DNA of 57,039 nt from Campylobacteraceae bacterium. GTDB lineage: Bacteria; Campylobacterota; Campylobacteria; Campylobacterales; Sulfurovaceae. Made by a program: the position numbers and the translations under genes. The DNA is taken from positions 1 through 57,039 of the forward strand of contig JALXFN010000073.1 in the NCBI GenBank assembly GCA_027068975.1, in the 5' to 3' direction. A model generated the notes under the pieces. That model made no database searches. It saw only the letters and a program-made list of their open reading frames with translations, and was not told the DNA's origin. This document shows, in pieces, positions 9,262 through 17,506 of this stretch. Position 1 is the first letter of the stretch. Each line of letters opens with the position of its first letter.

Positions 9262-9909
9262 ATGATTTTTTTAAGATTTACAAAAATACTCTTTAGTATT
9301 TTACTAATAATTTTAACACCTATCATTCTTTATCTATCTACTGCTTTTTTGTTATCTTTTTTTCCAAAAAAAAATAGTTTTCAAATAAAAAAAGAGAAAA
9401 AAGTATATATTATTTATGATGATGTACATAGTGACATTGCCTTTAATCTCCAAGATATATCAGATAACTGGATAAAAAACTTACCTATTTTAAAAAATAA
9501 GAAAAAAGGTTATATAGCCTTTGGTTGGGGTGATAAAGAGACCTATCTTAACACACCTACTTGGAATGATATAAAAATATCTACTTCTCTTAAGGCACTT
9601 TTTATCAATACCCCCTCTCTTATGCACATAACATATTATCCATCTATCAACTATTTTAGAGGAGTAAAACCCATCAAAATAAGTAGTAATCAAAATAAAA
9701 AAATAAAAAAATCTATATTTAAAAGTTTTAATTTTCAAAAAAATATCTATAATGGCTATGGCTATAATGACCTCTTTTATGACTCTCCTTATAAATATAA
9801 CTTTATATATACCTGTAATACATGGATAGGAGATGTACTAAGAGAAGCCAATATTTCAATAAGCTACTGGACACCTTTGACTACAAATATTATAAACTCT
9901 TTAAAATAA
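9262..9909 (+). CDS. DUF2459 (TIGR02117-like) membrane-anchored protein
   Basis: 215 residues. An N-terminal membrane anchor (about 8-34) is followed by a domain with H56-S-D58, a GWGD motif (88-91), NTPTW and a C-terminal C185-N-T-W motif, the pattern I know from the DUF2459 family of unknown function. A His early and a Cys late, each in a conserved motif, would fit a circularly permuted NlpC/P60-like thiol hydrolase, but that is inference. AGGAGG lies 9 bases upstream of the ATG. The gene is strongly AT-rich, with many AAA/TTT codons, and begins an accessory patch; the ~100 bases after it are almost pure A/T. Confidence 0.75.
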   Translation: MIFLRFTKILFSILLIILTPIILYLSTAFLLSFFPKKNSFQIKKEKKVYIIYDDVHSDIAFNLQDISDNWIKNLPILKNKKKGYIAFGWGDKETYLNTPTWNDIKISTSLKALFINTPSLMHITYYPSINYFRGVKPIKISSNQNKKIKKSIFKSFNFQKNIYNGYGYNDLFYDSPYKYNFIYTCNTWIGDVLREANISISYWTPLTTNIINSLK

Positions 9910-10013
9910 TTAACATTATTAACATTAATATAATAAAAAATATTATAAAATAATAAAAATTATTATATAATGGTATAAAATATTATAAATACTTTATATA
10001 AAAAAGGTTATAA

Positions 10014-11363
10014 ATGTATTTAAAGAATTTATACATGATACTCTCTATATTCCTATCTTTTGCTCAGGCAACAACCTATGAAAACGGAGAAAACAATACA
10101 ACATCAAACTGGACAGTTTATGATAAAGAGAGTATTCATGATAAAAACATCTCAACAGAACTTATAGAAAATATATTTGACAAGAGTAAAGATTCACGTG
10201 TTATTAGATTAAAAGGAAAAGCTCTATCCTATACCTATCTTATTGGTGATATCAATGGGTCCAAAGCATGGGATAATCAAAATGAATCTATTTTTACATG
10301 GGAGATGAGTATGAACGACCCCTATCAACTTATTCTCTTTGCAAAAACAAAAGAGGGACTTAGATATATCTATTTTTCTCATGATAAAAATTCAAATAAA
10401 CTCAATAGTGGTCAATATATCCATGTTGCACTTGACTCAAACATAACACATAATGCATGGAAAAAGTTTAGCTTTGACATTGCCCCAATTATTAAAAATA
10501 GTCAGCCAACTAATAAATTAATCTCTATTAATGGTTTTAGTTTACAAGGTTTAGGAAGTATAGATAATATTGAATTGACATCCAACCATAATGATTTTAT
10601 AAGTAGAATAAAAGTCAATAAGGATAGAAACTTAACCATTAGTACAAATGAAATATTTAAATATGATTTTAATATCAATTGGGGCGATGGAACAACAGAC
10701 ACTCATGTTAAAAAGAGTATTACTCATCACTATAATAGAGAAGGTACTTACACCATCAATATTAATGGTGAATTTCCTCATATTTATGAGTTATGTTCCA
10801 ATACACAGAGTCTACTCTCCGTCGAGCAATGGGGTACACAGAAGTGGAAAAGTATGAAAGAGTCTTTTAAAGATTGTAAAGATTTCACCTCAATTAATAC
10901 AGAAAAATCCCCTAATTTATCTGAGGTTAAAAGTATGTATAGAACATTTTATAATGCCTATAACTTTAATGCGAACATCTCTTCATGGGATGTCTCTCAT
11001 GTTACAGATATGAGTGCCATGTTTTATCATGCTGAAAAGTTTAACCAAGATATTAGTGCTTGGGATTTGTCTTCTGTAAAAGACACCTCGTTTATGTTTA
11101 ACTTTGCTCTGCTCTTTAACCAAGACATTGGTTTATGGGACGTCTCTTCTGTTGAAGATATGCAACTGATGTTTCGCTCTGCCAAGATGTTTAATCAAGA
11201 TATAAGTAAATGGGATGTCTCTTCTGTTAAAACAACATATAATATGTTTAAAGGTGCTGTACACTTTAATCAAAATTTAGAAAATTGGAATACCTCTTCT
11301 CTTAGAGACAATTCTCACTTAAATGGAAGCAGAAATATCATACCCAAAAATCATTCTAATTAG
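10014..11363 (+). CDS. BspA/DUF285-type repeat surface protein with PKD-like domain
   Basis: 449 residues. A signal peptide (1-19) precedes a ~180-residue beta-rich N-terminal domain that I cannot name, then a PKD-like segment around 215-245 (NINWGDGTTD, YNREGTYTI), then five 25-residue repeats of the form FNQDISxWDVSSVxxMxxMF starting at nucleotide 10965 with an exact 75-base period. Such repeats define the DUF285/BspA leucine-rich-like family found in secreted or surface proteins of Bacteroidetes, Mycoplasma, lactobacilli and marine bacteria; binding or adhesion is the usual proposal. The gene is AT-rich and sits in an accessory patch, consistent with horizontal spread. It ends convergently on the lipoprotein hydrolase gene. 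Confidence 0.85.
   Translation: MYLKNLYMILSIFLSFAQATTYENGENNTTSNWTVYDKESIHDKNISTELIENIFDKSKDSRVIRLKGKALSYTYLIGDINGSKAWDNQNESIFTWEMSMNDPYQLILFAKTKEGLRYIYFSHDKNSNKLNSGQYIHVALDSNITHNAWKKFSFDIAPIIKNSQPTNKLISINGFSLQGLGSIDNIELTSNHNDFISRIKVNKDRNLTISTNEIFKYDFNINWGDGTTDTHVKKSITHHYNREGTYTININGEFPHIYELCSNTQSLLSVEQWGTQKWKSMKESFKDCKDFTSINTEKSPNLSEVKSMYRTFYNAYNFNANISSWDVSHVTDMSAMFYHAEKFNQDISAWDLSSVKDTSFMFNFALLFNQDIGLWDVSSVEDMQLMFRSAKMFNQDISKWDVSSVKTTYNMFKGAVHFNQNLENWNTSSLRDNSHLNGSRNIIPKNHSN
10965..11339 (+). repeat. Five tandem 75-bp coding repeats
   Basis: The repeat units begin at 10965, 11040, 11115, 11190 and 11265, each with TTT-AAT/AAC-CAA or GCG and a downstream TGG-GAT/GAC core. The period is exactly 75 bases with no indels. 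Units differ at many third positions, so this is an old, protein-level repeat rather than a recent expansion; the last unit is degenerate. Confidence 0.9.
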
Positions 11364-11366
11364 AAT
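11353..11366. other. 14-bp palindrome carrying both convergent stop codons
   Basis: ATTCTAATTAGAAT is a perfect palindrome. Its TAG at 11361-11363 ends the BspA-like gene on the plus strand and its TAG on the minus strand (11358-11356) ends the hydrolase gene, so the two convergent genes overlap by 8 bases and use the same palindrome for termination of translation. Confidence 0.95.
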
Positions 11367-12285
11367 TCATAAATTTTAAAATTTCATCACTAACAGCATT
11401 AGGATTCTCCTCTTGTGGCATATGTCCCACTTTAGGAAAAATTTTAAGGCGACTATTTTTTAATGCTCGTCTTAATCTATAGGCTTTATTAACCGATATA
11501 GAGATATCTTCTTTTCCCCAAAGTATAAGTGTTGGCAAGGTTATCTCTTTATATCTTTTCTCTAAAGTTAAAATATCATCAGGTACCAACTGATGTACTG
11601 TTTCCAAATAGGTATACTTGGCCCGAGGAAAAGTAAGATATGCTGCTGTGGCTTGTACACTCTCTTCAGGAATCAAACTATCATTATAAAATGCAAACCG
11701 ATACCCCTCTCTTGCAATTTTTTCATTATCTAAAAAATGAATACCCAAATAACCTATAAATGGCGTATTTAATGTCTCCATCATTGAAGGTAGTTTTTGA
11801 GAATATGACATAGAATCAATAAGTATCAATTTTTCAATATTTTTATCTATCAATTTATTCTCTTGAAGAAGTGCCATAATAAGAGCAACACCACCACCAA
11901 ATGAACGCCCTACCAAAGTAATGTTTTTCAATTTCTCTTTTTCTAAAAACTGACTGACCAACAGAGCTTGGTCATAGACAGAATAGGCTTTATTTTTGGG
12001 TTTAGGTGAATCTCCAAACCCTTTTAAGTCTAGCATTATCAAATGATATTTTGTTGCCAATTTAGGTACTAAGAAACGCCAAGTATGATGATTTTCACCA
12101 AAACCATGTAAAAACACTATGGTCTTCTTTGACTTATCTCCATATTCATCATAATATAAAGATATGGGTTTTATATTAGAGTCTAAAATACGTTTTTCCC
12201 AAGTAATAGGTGTTTTTTGAGAACAACCAATAAATAAGAGGAGAGAGGCTAATAAAAATAAATTTCTTCTATAATTTTTTTTCAT
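11356..12285 (-). CDS. Lipoprotein alpha/beta hydrolase
   Basis: 309 residues. A lipoprotein signal peptide ends in LFIGC, so Cys21 is the probable lipidated residue. The body is an alpha/beta hydrolase: oxyanion region HGFG (60-63), nucleophile elbow GRSFGG with Ser128, Asp260 in WGKED and His288 in VGHMP give a complete catalytic triad. The substrate is unknown; esterase/lipase-type proteins of this shape are common. It is presumably held on the periplasmic side of a membrane. It is transcribed divergently from the DUF1835 gene, with an inverted repeat between them. Confidence 0.88.
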   Translation of the reverse strand: MKKNYRRNLFLLASLLLFIGCSQKTPITWEKRILDSNIKPISLYYDEYGDKSKKTIVFLHGFGENHHTWRFLVPKLATKYHLIMLDLKGFGDSPKPKNKAYSVYDQALLVSQFLEKEKLKNITLVGRSFGGGVALIMALLQENKLIDKNIEKLILIDSMSYSQKLPSMMETLNTPFIGYLGIHFLDNEKIAREGYRFAFYNDSLIPEESVQATAAYLTFPRAKYTYLETVHQLVPDDILTLEKRYKEITLPTLILWGKEDISISVNKAYRLRRALKNSRLKIFPKVGHMPQEENPNAVSDEILKFMNSN

Positions 12286-12374
12286 GCTTTATTATAACAG
12301 TAAAATCTATAAAAAATAAATTTTCTGAATCTACTCTTAAATATTTTTTTAGTATACTAAATAGAAAATAACAA

Positions 12375-12435
12375 TAGACCTCTTGCATACCCCTATATTT
12401 TGAAGATATTTTTTAGTGTTATGCAAGAAGTCTAC
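12375..12435. repeat. Inverted repeat, MITE- or IS-end-like
   Basis: TAGACCTCTTGCATA (12375-12389) and TATGCAAGAAGTCTA (12420-12434) are inverted copies with one mismatch, separated by 30 bases. The termini resemble the GACCTTTGCA-like ends I associate with some IS5-group elements, and on the minus strand the outer end also reads GTAG. It lies between divergent genes. It could be a tiny non-autonomous element, an IS remnant, or a regulatory hairpin. Confidence 0.5.
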
Positions 12436-12459
12436 TAAAGAGAAGGTTAATCTTAAATA

Positions 12460-13440
12460 ATGAATAAAACCCTCCATATCGTTAGTGGTACTACTGTTAC
12501 TAATGTTATGAAACAAGCAAAACTCTCTGGAGATTTTTTGGAATGGAAAGATTTCTTACATGTAGGTCCTACTCCTAAAAACTTTTCACTTCAACAACTC
12601 TCTAAAATACGAGCACACTTTTTAAATGAGTATAAATATACATCTTTAGAAGAAGCTCTTAAAATGTTTTCACATAGAGACAATATATTAGAACATCATC
12701 AAAAATATAAAAAAATTATACTATGGTTTGAAAAAGACCTCTATGACCAACTACAACTATTGCAAATTTTAGACTGGTTTGATACCCATCTTTCAAAAAG
12801 TATAGAAGTTACTTTGGTTTTAACAAATAGACACTTTGCAGAATACTCTTTTCAAGAATTTCAAAGAGCCATACTCTATGAAGAGAGTATCACAACACAA
12901 CATCTTCAACTCTCCCAAAAAGCATGGTCTGCATTTACCGATACAACCCCTTTAACATGGTTTAAACTCTTAACAGAATCTACTATAGAATTACTCTCTT
13001 TAAAAAAGAGTATTCTAAGATTACTAGAAGAGTATCCAAATACTATAAATGGTCTCTCGAGAACAGAACATCAAGCACTACTCACTATTTCAAATGCTCA
13101 ACATAGACACAAACAAGACATTTTTATAGCTTCTCAAAAACATGAACAGAAACCATTTATTGCAGATGTTATTTTTTGGAAAATTTTAGATAACTTTATG
13201 GAGTATAAATTAATTATAGAACAAGATAATCATCTATATATTACAGATTTAGGGAAAGATGTTCTTAATGGTAAAAAAAACTGGATTACCATTAAAAAAA
13301 TAGACCATTGGATAGGAGGAGTCCATCTAAACAATGATAATTTATGGTGCTGGGACATTAAAGAAAAAACCATAAAAAAGTACTACTACTCCACGGCTCT
13401 TTCTAGCTTAATACCCATAAGAAACTCTATTAAAAAGTAA
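12460..13440 (+). CDS. DUF1835-domain protein
   Basis: 326 residues, cytoplasmic. The N-terminus (LHIVSGTTVTNVMKQA, then FLEWKDFLHVGPTP) matches the DUF1835 pattern, in which a HIVxGDS-like strand is followed by a WxDxLxxGPxP motif; here Asp-Ser of the first motif is replaced by Thr-Thr. The C-terminal half contains an RTEHQAL segment and ends with helices typical of DUF1835 partners. Function unknown. AAGGTT is 12 bases upstream of the ATG, a weak ribosome site. The 3' end overlaps the convergent DUF58 gene by 11 bases. Confidence 0.75.
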   Translation: MNKTLHIVSGTTVTNVMKQAKLSGDFLEWKDFLHVGPTPKNFSLQQLSKIRAHFLNEYKYTSLEEALKMFSHRDNILEHHQKYKKIILWFEKDLYDQLQLLQILDWFDTHLSKSIEVTLVLTNRHFAEYSFQEFQRAILYEESITTQHLQLSQKAWSAFTDTTPLTWFKLLTESTIELLSLKKSILRLLEEYPNTINGLSRTEHQALLTISNAQHRHKQDIFIASQKHEQKPFIADVIFWKILDNFMEYKLIIEQDNHLYITDLGKDVLNGKKNWITIKKIDHWIGGVHLNNDNLWCWDIKEKTIKKYYYSTALSSLIPIRNSIKK

Positions 13441-14242
13441 ATAGTCCTTCAAGTTTTCTTATAAGCTCATCACTTTTATAAACTTTAACATAGCGAATAT
13501 TATGCTGATAAAAATGTTCCATTAAAAAGCTATCATGCTCTAAAAGCTTGGCTCTGTAATGCTCTAAAGATTTTCTGCTGAGTGTCTTATCTATAAGCTC
13601 ATTTGTTTGAGGATTTACAAGCTGTGTATCTACTGATACTAGTGGCTTCTCTTCTAATTTATCACGAATTATTATAGCCACAACTTCATGCTTTTGGGCG
13701 AAAACTGACAAATCAACAGGGTCTAAAAAGTCACCAATGATAAACAGTAAATGCTTGGACTCCAAGCCAATATCTAAAACCTTACTATAGTCTATTTTTC
13801 GACCTAAAAGTTCTGATTTAGCTATATCTTCTACTACGCTCTCTATAGCATATAAGTTCTTTGTAGCTTCATAACGTTTAAGCTCTTCCCCCACAAAAGT
13901 AAAGGCAGAAAAAAGCTCATTAGCTTCATAAGCAGAGTAACCCAAAACAGCTACCACATACTCTAAAAGCTCTAGTTTTCCCCCCAACAAAAAACGCCCA
14001 TCTATCAAAGAACAAACAGCCACATTAAGTTCTCGTTCTTCATGCATCTTCTTCACATAAGGCTGACCAAGTTTAGCAGAGTTTATCCAAGAGATATGCC
14101 GAACATCATCAGAAGTATCGTACTCCCTAAGCTCTGCAAAGTCATAACCATACCCTAAAATACGAGACATATTTCCACCACTTAAATGGCTATATACATC
14201 CTCTTTGGCTTTTAAAAGTATGGTTTGCAGTTTACCATTCAC
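13430..14242 (-). CDS. DUF58 protein of the Bat/MoxR operon
   Basis: 270 residues. It carries the DUF58 signature REYDTSDDVRHISW at about 38-51, within a VWA-like fold. DUF58 proteins are standard partners of MoxR AAA+ ATPases. The GTG start (14242) overlaps the moxR stop as GTGA, so the two are translationally coupled. No membrane segment is visible, which is shorter than many DUF58 proteins that carry N-terminal TM helices. It is the last gene of the BatD - small membrane protein - MoxR - DUF58 unit. Confidence 0.9.
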   Translation of the reverse strand: MNGKLQTILLKAKEDVYSHLSGGNMSRILGYGYDFAELREYDTSDDVRHISWINSAKLGQPYVKKMHEERELNVAVCSLIDGRFLLGGKLELLEYVVAVLGYSAYEANELFSAFTFVGEELKRYEATKNLYAIESVVEDIAKSELLGRKIDYSKVLDIGLESKHLLFIIGDFLDPVDLSVFAQKHEVVAIIIRDKLEEKPLVSVDTQLVNPQTNELIDKTLSRKSLEHYRAKLLEHDSFLMEHFYQHNIRYVKVYKSDELIRKLEGLFTF

Positions 14243-15162
14243 GGCATATCCACCATTTCAATAGTCTCTTTTAAAACCTCATCAACCTCAAGAGCCTTTG
14301 CCCTCGCCTCATACGACAGTCCTATCCTATGACGTAACACAGCGTAAGCCATGCTTAACACATCTACAGGGGTTACAAAGTCTTTTCCAGCCAAATAAGC
14401 ATGAGCTTTAGAAGCTTTGTACAAATCTATAGAAGCTCTTGGTGAAGCCCCATAGCGTATGTTTTTGTTTTCTGCTCGTGTGGCTCTGATTAATGCAACT
14501 ATATATTTTTCTACCTCTTCATCTATATGAAGCTTCTCTATCTCTTTACTTATAGTCTCTAACTCATCAAGTGAAACCATAGCCGTCACAGCTTTTGAAC
14601 TTTTTGTGGCGATTTGTCGCATTATCGTTAACTCATCCTCTTCTGAATTATGCTCTATAAGTAGTTTCATCATAAATCTATCAAGTTGAGCCTCAGGAAG
14701 TCGGTAAACCCCCTCTTGCTCTAGTGGGTTTTGTGTCGCCATAACCATAAAAGGGTAAGGCAGTTCAAATGTTTCATCACCTATGGTTACTTGTCTCTCC
14801 TGCATCGCTTCAAGCAGTGCCGATTGTACTTTAGAGGGTGAACGGTTTATCTCATCTGCTAAAAGCAACTGTGTAAATATGGGGCCTTTTTTAATTTTAA
14901 AGGCATTATTTTGTGGGTCATATATCTCAGCTCCTATAATGTCAGAAGGTAACAAATCAGGGGTAAACTGTATACGTTTAAACTCCAGTTCAAGAGCAGA
15001 AGACAAAGCCTTAACAGTTGTGGTCTTCGCCAAACCAGGAACACCCTCAACCAAAATATGCCCTTCACAAAAAAGCCCTATAAGTAGACCATCTATCATA
15101 GCCTCTTGACCTATGACTGCTTTGCTTATCTCTTTTTTTATAGCTTTTATTTTTTCTACCAT
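14239..15162 (-). CDS. MoxR-family AAA+ ATPase
   Basis: 307 residues. Walker A is GVPGLAKTT near residue 40, Walker B is LLADEINRSP, and the sensor region follows (ATQNPLEQEG), the standard MoxR/AAA_3 layout. MoxR ATPases act as chaperones or assembly factors, often with VWA-domain partners, for metalloprotein or envelope complexes; the substrate here is unknown. AAGGA precedes the ATG; the start overlaps the upstream small membrane gene by 7 bases and its end overlaps the DUF58 gene. Confidence 0.95.
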   Translation of the reverse strand: MVEKIKAIKKEISKAVIGQEAMIDGLLIGLFCEGHILVEGVPGLAKTTTVKALSSALELEFKRIQFTPDLLPSDIIGAEIYDPQNNAFKIKKGPIFTQLLLADEINRSPSKVQSALLEAMQERQVTIGDETFELPYPFMVMATQNPLEQEGVYRLPEAQLDRFMMKLLIEHNSEEDELTIMRQIATKSSKAVTAMVSLDELETISKEIEKLHIDEEVEKYIVALIRATRAENKNIRYGASPRASIDLYKASKAHAYLAGKDFVTPVDVLSMAYAVLRHRIGLSYEARAKALEVDEVLKETIEMVDMP

Positions 15163-15548
15163 CTTTTTCCTTTCATAATCGCTCTGTTTCTTAATCGTTC
15201 ACGTTCTATATTTACTTTCCAGCACTCTATTTCAAACAGAGGTACAACAAAAATAAGAAGAAACTCTATTATAAAGTATATTAATATAGCAAGAAGCAAA
15301 GAGAGTCCTAAAATAACCCATTCATTACTAAAAAAACTTTTAAGTAGTTCAAAATAATATATAGAAAAAGTAAGTAGAATAATAAAATATATAACCAATT
15401 CACCATACCACATATGAAAGAGTGCCGAGAACCACTTTTCTATTCGATAACACTTATTGTCTGTTTTACATTTCAAAATCTCACCTACTTTAAGAGAAAA
15501 AATATCAGAAAATTTATGAATAAGTTTTAATCGATTTTTACAATTCAC
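15156..15548 (-). CDS. Small two-helix membrane protein in Bat operon
   Basis: 130 residues with two strong TM segments at about 50-70 and 78-103, flanked by soluble ends; Cys residues at 3, 27, 33 and in FEIECW. I do not recognise the family. The GTG start at 15548 overlaps the batD stop (GTGA) with AAAGGG upstream, and its end overlaps moxR, so it is locked into the operon. In typical Bat operons a small protein also lies between the enzymes and the VWA proteins, and this one probably anchors or scaffolds the soluble partners. Confidence 0.8.
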   Translation of the reverse strand: MNCKNRLKLIHKFSDIFSLKVGEILKCKTDNKCYRIEKWFSALFHMWYGELVIYFIILLTFSIYYFELLKSFFSNEWVILGLSLLLAILIYFIIEFLLIFVVPLFEIECWKVNIERERLRNRAIMKGKRW

Positions 15549-16651
15549 AGCATACCCTTTACTTTCATTAACGAAACTTTTTTCCCTCTATAAAGGCTAT
15601 CTTCTAAAAGTCTAATAGCCTCTTTATCATTTACATTATGACGAGCCAAAAGAACTTTTAAAAGCTCTTTATGCGTCTTAGCGTCTGCTACTTCATCTGT
15701 TACAACAACTGAATTATTTTTAGACCATCTTCTTTTGACTATCTCTCTAGGGGTCAAAAACCCTGCAACAAAAACAGCCAAATAAGAGAACAACCACCCA
15801 AGCCATGACCAATCAGTACCCTTAGCCCGAGGAGGAGCATCTTCAGCATCAACCAAAGACTCTACAGCCACAGGCTTAACCTCTATAGCTTGGCTAGGAA
15901 TAATAAGATTATAACTCTTTTTGCTCAAAGGGTTAAAAGCTTTTAAGGTCACTTTTGGTAAAACAAAACTCTCTTTAGCTGAGATGGCATAGTCCCACTC
16001 GACCTTAGCAGAGGTTCCTTTGGAGTGGTGCAACTGTTTTACTTTTGGCTCTTGTGTAAACAGATGATAAAGCTCACTCTTTGGTAAAAGGGAAAATGTT
16101 GGTATATCACCTTTACCTTCTAAAAGCACTTTCAAATGTATAGGGTCATAGGCATTGGTAGAATTTTTATCTAACTCATAGCTTAATTTAAAATCACCTA
16201 CCAACTCTGTACCTTTAGGCAAAGGTTTCACCGAAAGTTTTAACGGCTCTATGGCAACAGCCATATCTTTTTTTACCAAACCTTTAACGTTGTCTCTGTC
16301 TCCAGAGATGGCATAGGCTACCTTTTCATCATCGGTTAAAGACTTTATAAGCTCAAACTCTAAAGATAGCTCTCCTGATTTTTTTGGATAAATTAAATAC
16401 TTATACTGATGTTTCAAATTGTGATACTCATCACTCTCTTTAAAGTCTACCTGATAAAAACGATAATTCTTAGATTTTTTCAGATTAAATTTAAAAAGCA
16501 TAACCACAGTATGATCTTCTTGAGAAATGTTCACATCTAATAATACTGCTTCATCTTGATAAGGGGTTTTATTATTTACATCAACATTGTAACTTATATC
16601 ATTAGCAAAAGAGAAGGTCATAAAAAACAACATACCTATTATAAACTTCAA
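15545..16651 (-). CDS. batD: BatD-like exported protein
   Basis: 368 residues: signal peptide (1-16), repeated beta-sandwich periplasmic region (DEAVLLDVNI, DPIHLKVLLEGKGDIPTF), one TM near residue 280, then a cytoplasmic tail. This is the BatD/oxygen-tolerance architecture. Bat proteins were named for aerotolerance in Bacteroides, though their biochemical role is open. The start is TTG (16651) with AAGGAG 7 bases upstream. It heads the BatD - membrane - MoxR - DUF58 unit and has its own promoter region, shared divergently with a TlpA-like gene; it is physically separated from BatA/BatB. Confidence 0.82.
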   Translation of the reverse strand: MKFIIGMLFFMTFSFANDISYNVDVNNKTPYQDEAVLLDVNISQEDHTVVMLFKFNLKKSKNYRFYQVDFKESDEYHNLKHQYKYLIYPKKSGELSLEFELIKSLTDDEKVAYAISGDRDNVKGLVKKDMAVAIEPLKLSVKPLPKGTELVGDFKLSYELDKNSTNAYDPIHLKVLLEGKGDIPTFSLLPKSELYHLFTQEPKVKQLHHSKGTSAKVEWDYAISAKESFVLPKVTLKAFNPLSKKSYNLIIPSQAIEVKPVAVESLVDAEDAPPRAKGTDWSWLGWLFSYLAVFVAGFLTPREIVKRRWSKNNSVVVTDEVADAKTHKELLKVLLARHNVNDKEAIRLLEDSLYRGKKVSLMKVKGML

Positions 16652-16671
16652 TATAAAACTCCTTTTATAAA

Positions 16672-16680
16672 ATTATAGCC
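16672..16680 (-). promoter_or_regulatory. Probable -10 box for batD
   Basis: On the minus strand GGC-TATAAT, ending 20 bases upstream of the TTG start, is a perfect -10 hexamer with the ribosome site correctly placed downstream. No clear -35. The GC-TATAAT form recurs upstream of several genes in this window. Confidence 0.5.
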
Positions 16681-16778
16681 AATCTTTAACCCATCACTAT
16701 AATAATTAACTAAAAATTATAAACAAACAACAAAAACTACATGATTATTATATATACTTCAAGAAAAAAAGGATTATT

Positions 16779-17426
16779 ATGAAAAAAACAATTTATTCGC
16801 TCATAACACTTTTAGCAATTGGTTCTTCCTTATATGCAGAAAACATAGAGAATTCAACAATAGAAACAACGAATTCTACTCTTCCCATAGCCCAAACTAT
16901 ACCTATTGACGACACTGTAGTTCAAACAGAAAATACAGAAGTAATATATGAAACAAACGATGTACAAAAAAAATCTAACATTAAAAATATGAGTATGACA
17001 GATACAGATGGAAAATCTTACTCCATTAAGGCATCAGGAAACGATATTAAAATAGAAGGCATGGAAGGTAAAGTTGTATTTATTGAATTTTTTGGTCTTA
17101 ACTGCCCTGCTTGTAAAGATTATACTCCTCATCTTATTAACCTTCAAGAGAAATATAGAGATAAATTTCAAGTTATGGCAATAGAGGTACAAAAACATGA
17201 TGTAGACCCTATTAATGCTTATAAAAAATCTCACAACATTAACTACATTACCCTTTCAAATTATGATGTAGGTTCAATGGTTAGATATGTAGCCGACAAA
17301 AGTGGCTGGACTGGAGCTATTCCTTTTACTGTAGCCATAAACTCAAAAGGAGAAGTCCAATTTGCTCAAGAAGGTGTTCTATCTGAAGAGAAGTTAGCAA
17401 AATATATCAACCTCTATTCAAAATAA
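16779..17426 (+). CDS. Secreted TlpA-like thioredoxin-family protein
   Basis: 215 residues: signal peptide (1-20, ending LYA), a ~50-residue Thr/Asn/Glu-rich linker, then a TlpA/AhpC-type thioredoxin domain with C109-P-A-C112 (FFGLNCPACKDY) and a cis-Pro loop AIPFT. It probably acts on periplasmic disulfides, for instance in cytochrome c maturation or protein repair. The gene lies on the plus strand between the two halves of the Bat system, divergent from batD and convergent with the BatB/C gene. A hairpin follows its stop. Confidence 0.88.
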   Translation: MKKTIYSLITLLAIGSSLYAENIENSTIETTNSTLPIAQTIPIDDTVVQTENTEVIYETNDVQKKSNIKNMSMTDTDGKSYSIKASGNDIKIEGMEGKVVFIEFFGLNCPACKDYTPHLINLQEKYRDKFQVMAIEVQKHDVDPINAYKKSHNINYITLSNYDVGSMVRYVADKSGWTGAIPFTVAINSKGEVQFAQEGVLSEEKLAKYINLYSK

Positions 17427-17454
17427 ACAGTAGGTCAGAACTCTCCTCCTATCA

Positions 17455-17475
17455 GAAATACCCTTTGGGTATTTC
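17455..17475. terminator. Hairpin between convergent genes, no U-tract
   Basis: GAAATACCC (17455-17463) pairs perfectly with GGGTATTTC (17467-17475) around TTT. It lies between the convergent TlpA-like and BatB/C stops, so it can serve both strands. No U-run follows on either strand. Confidence 0.5.
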
Positions 17476-17506
17476 CCGACATTCATGTACATACTAAAGA
17501 GATAAA

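Noticed and set aside
17431-17459. GTAGGTCAGAACT... as a possible fourth REP unit
   Set aside because: Has the GTAG foot but no matching inverted arm; the nearby TCAGAA is a direct, not inverted, copy.
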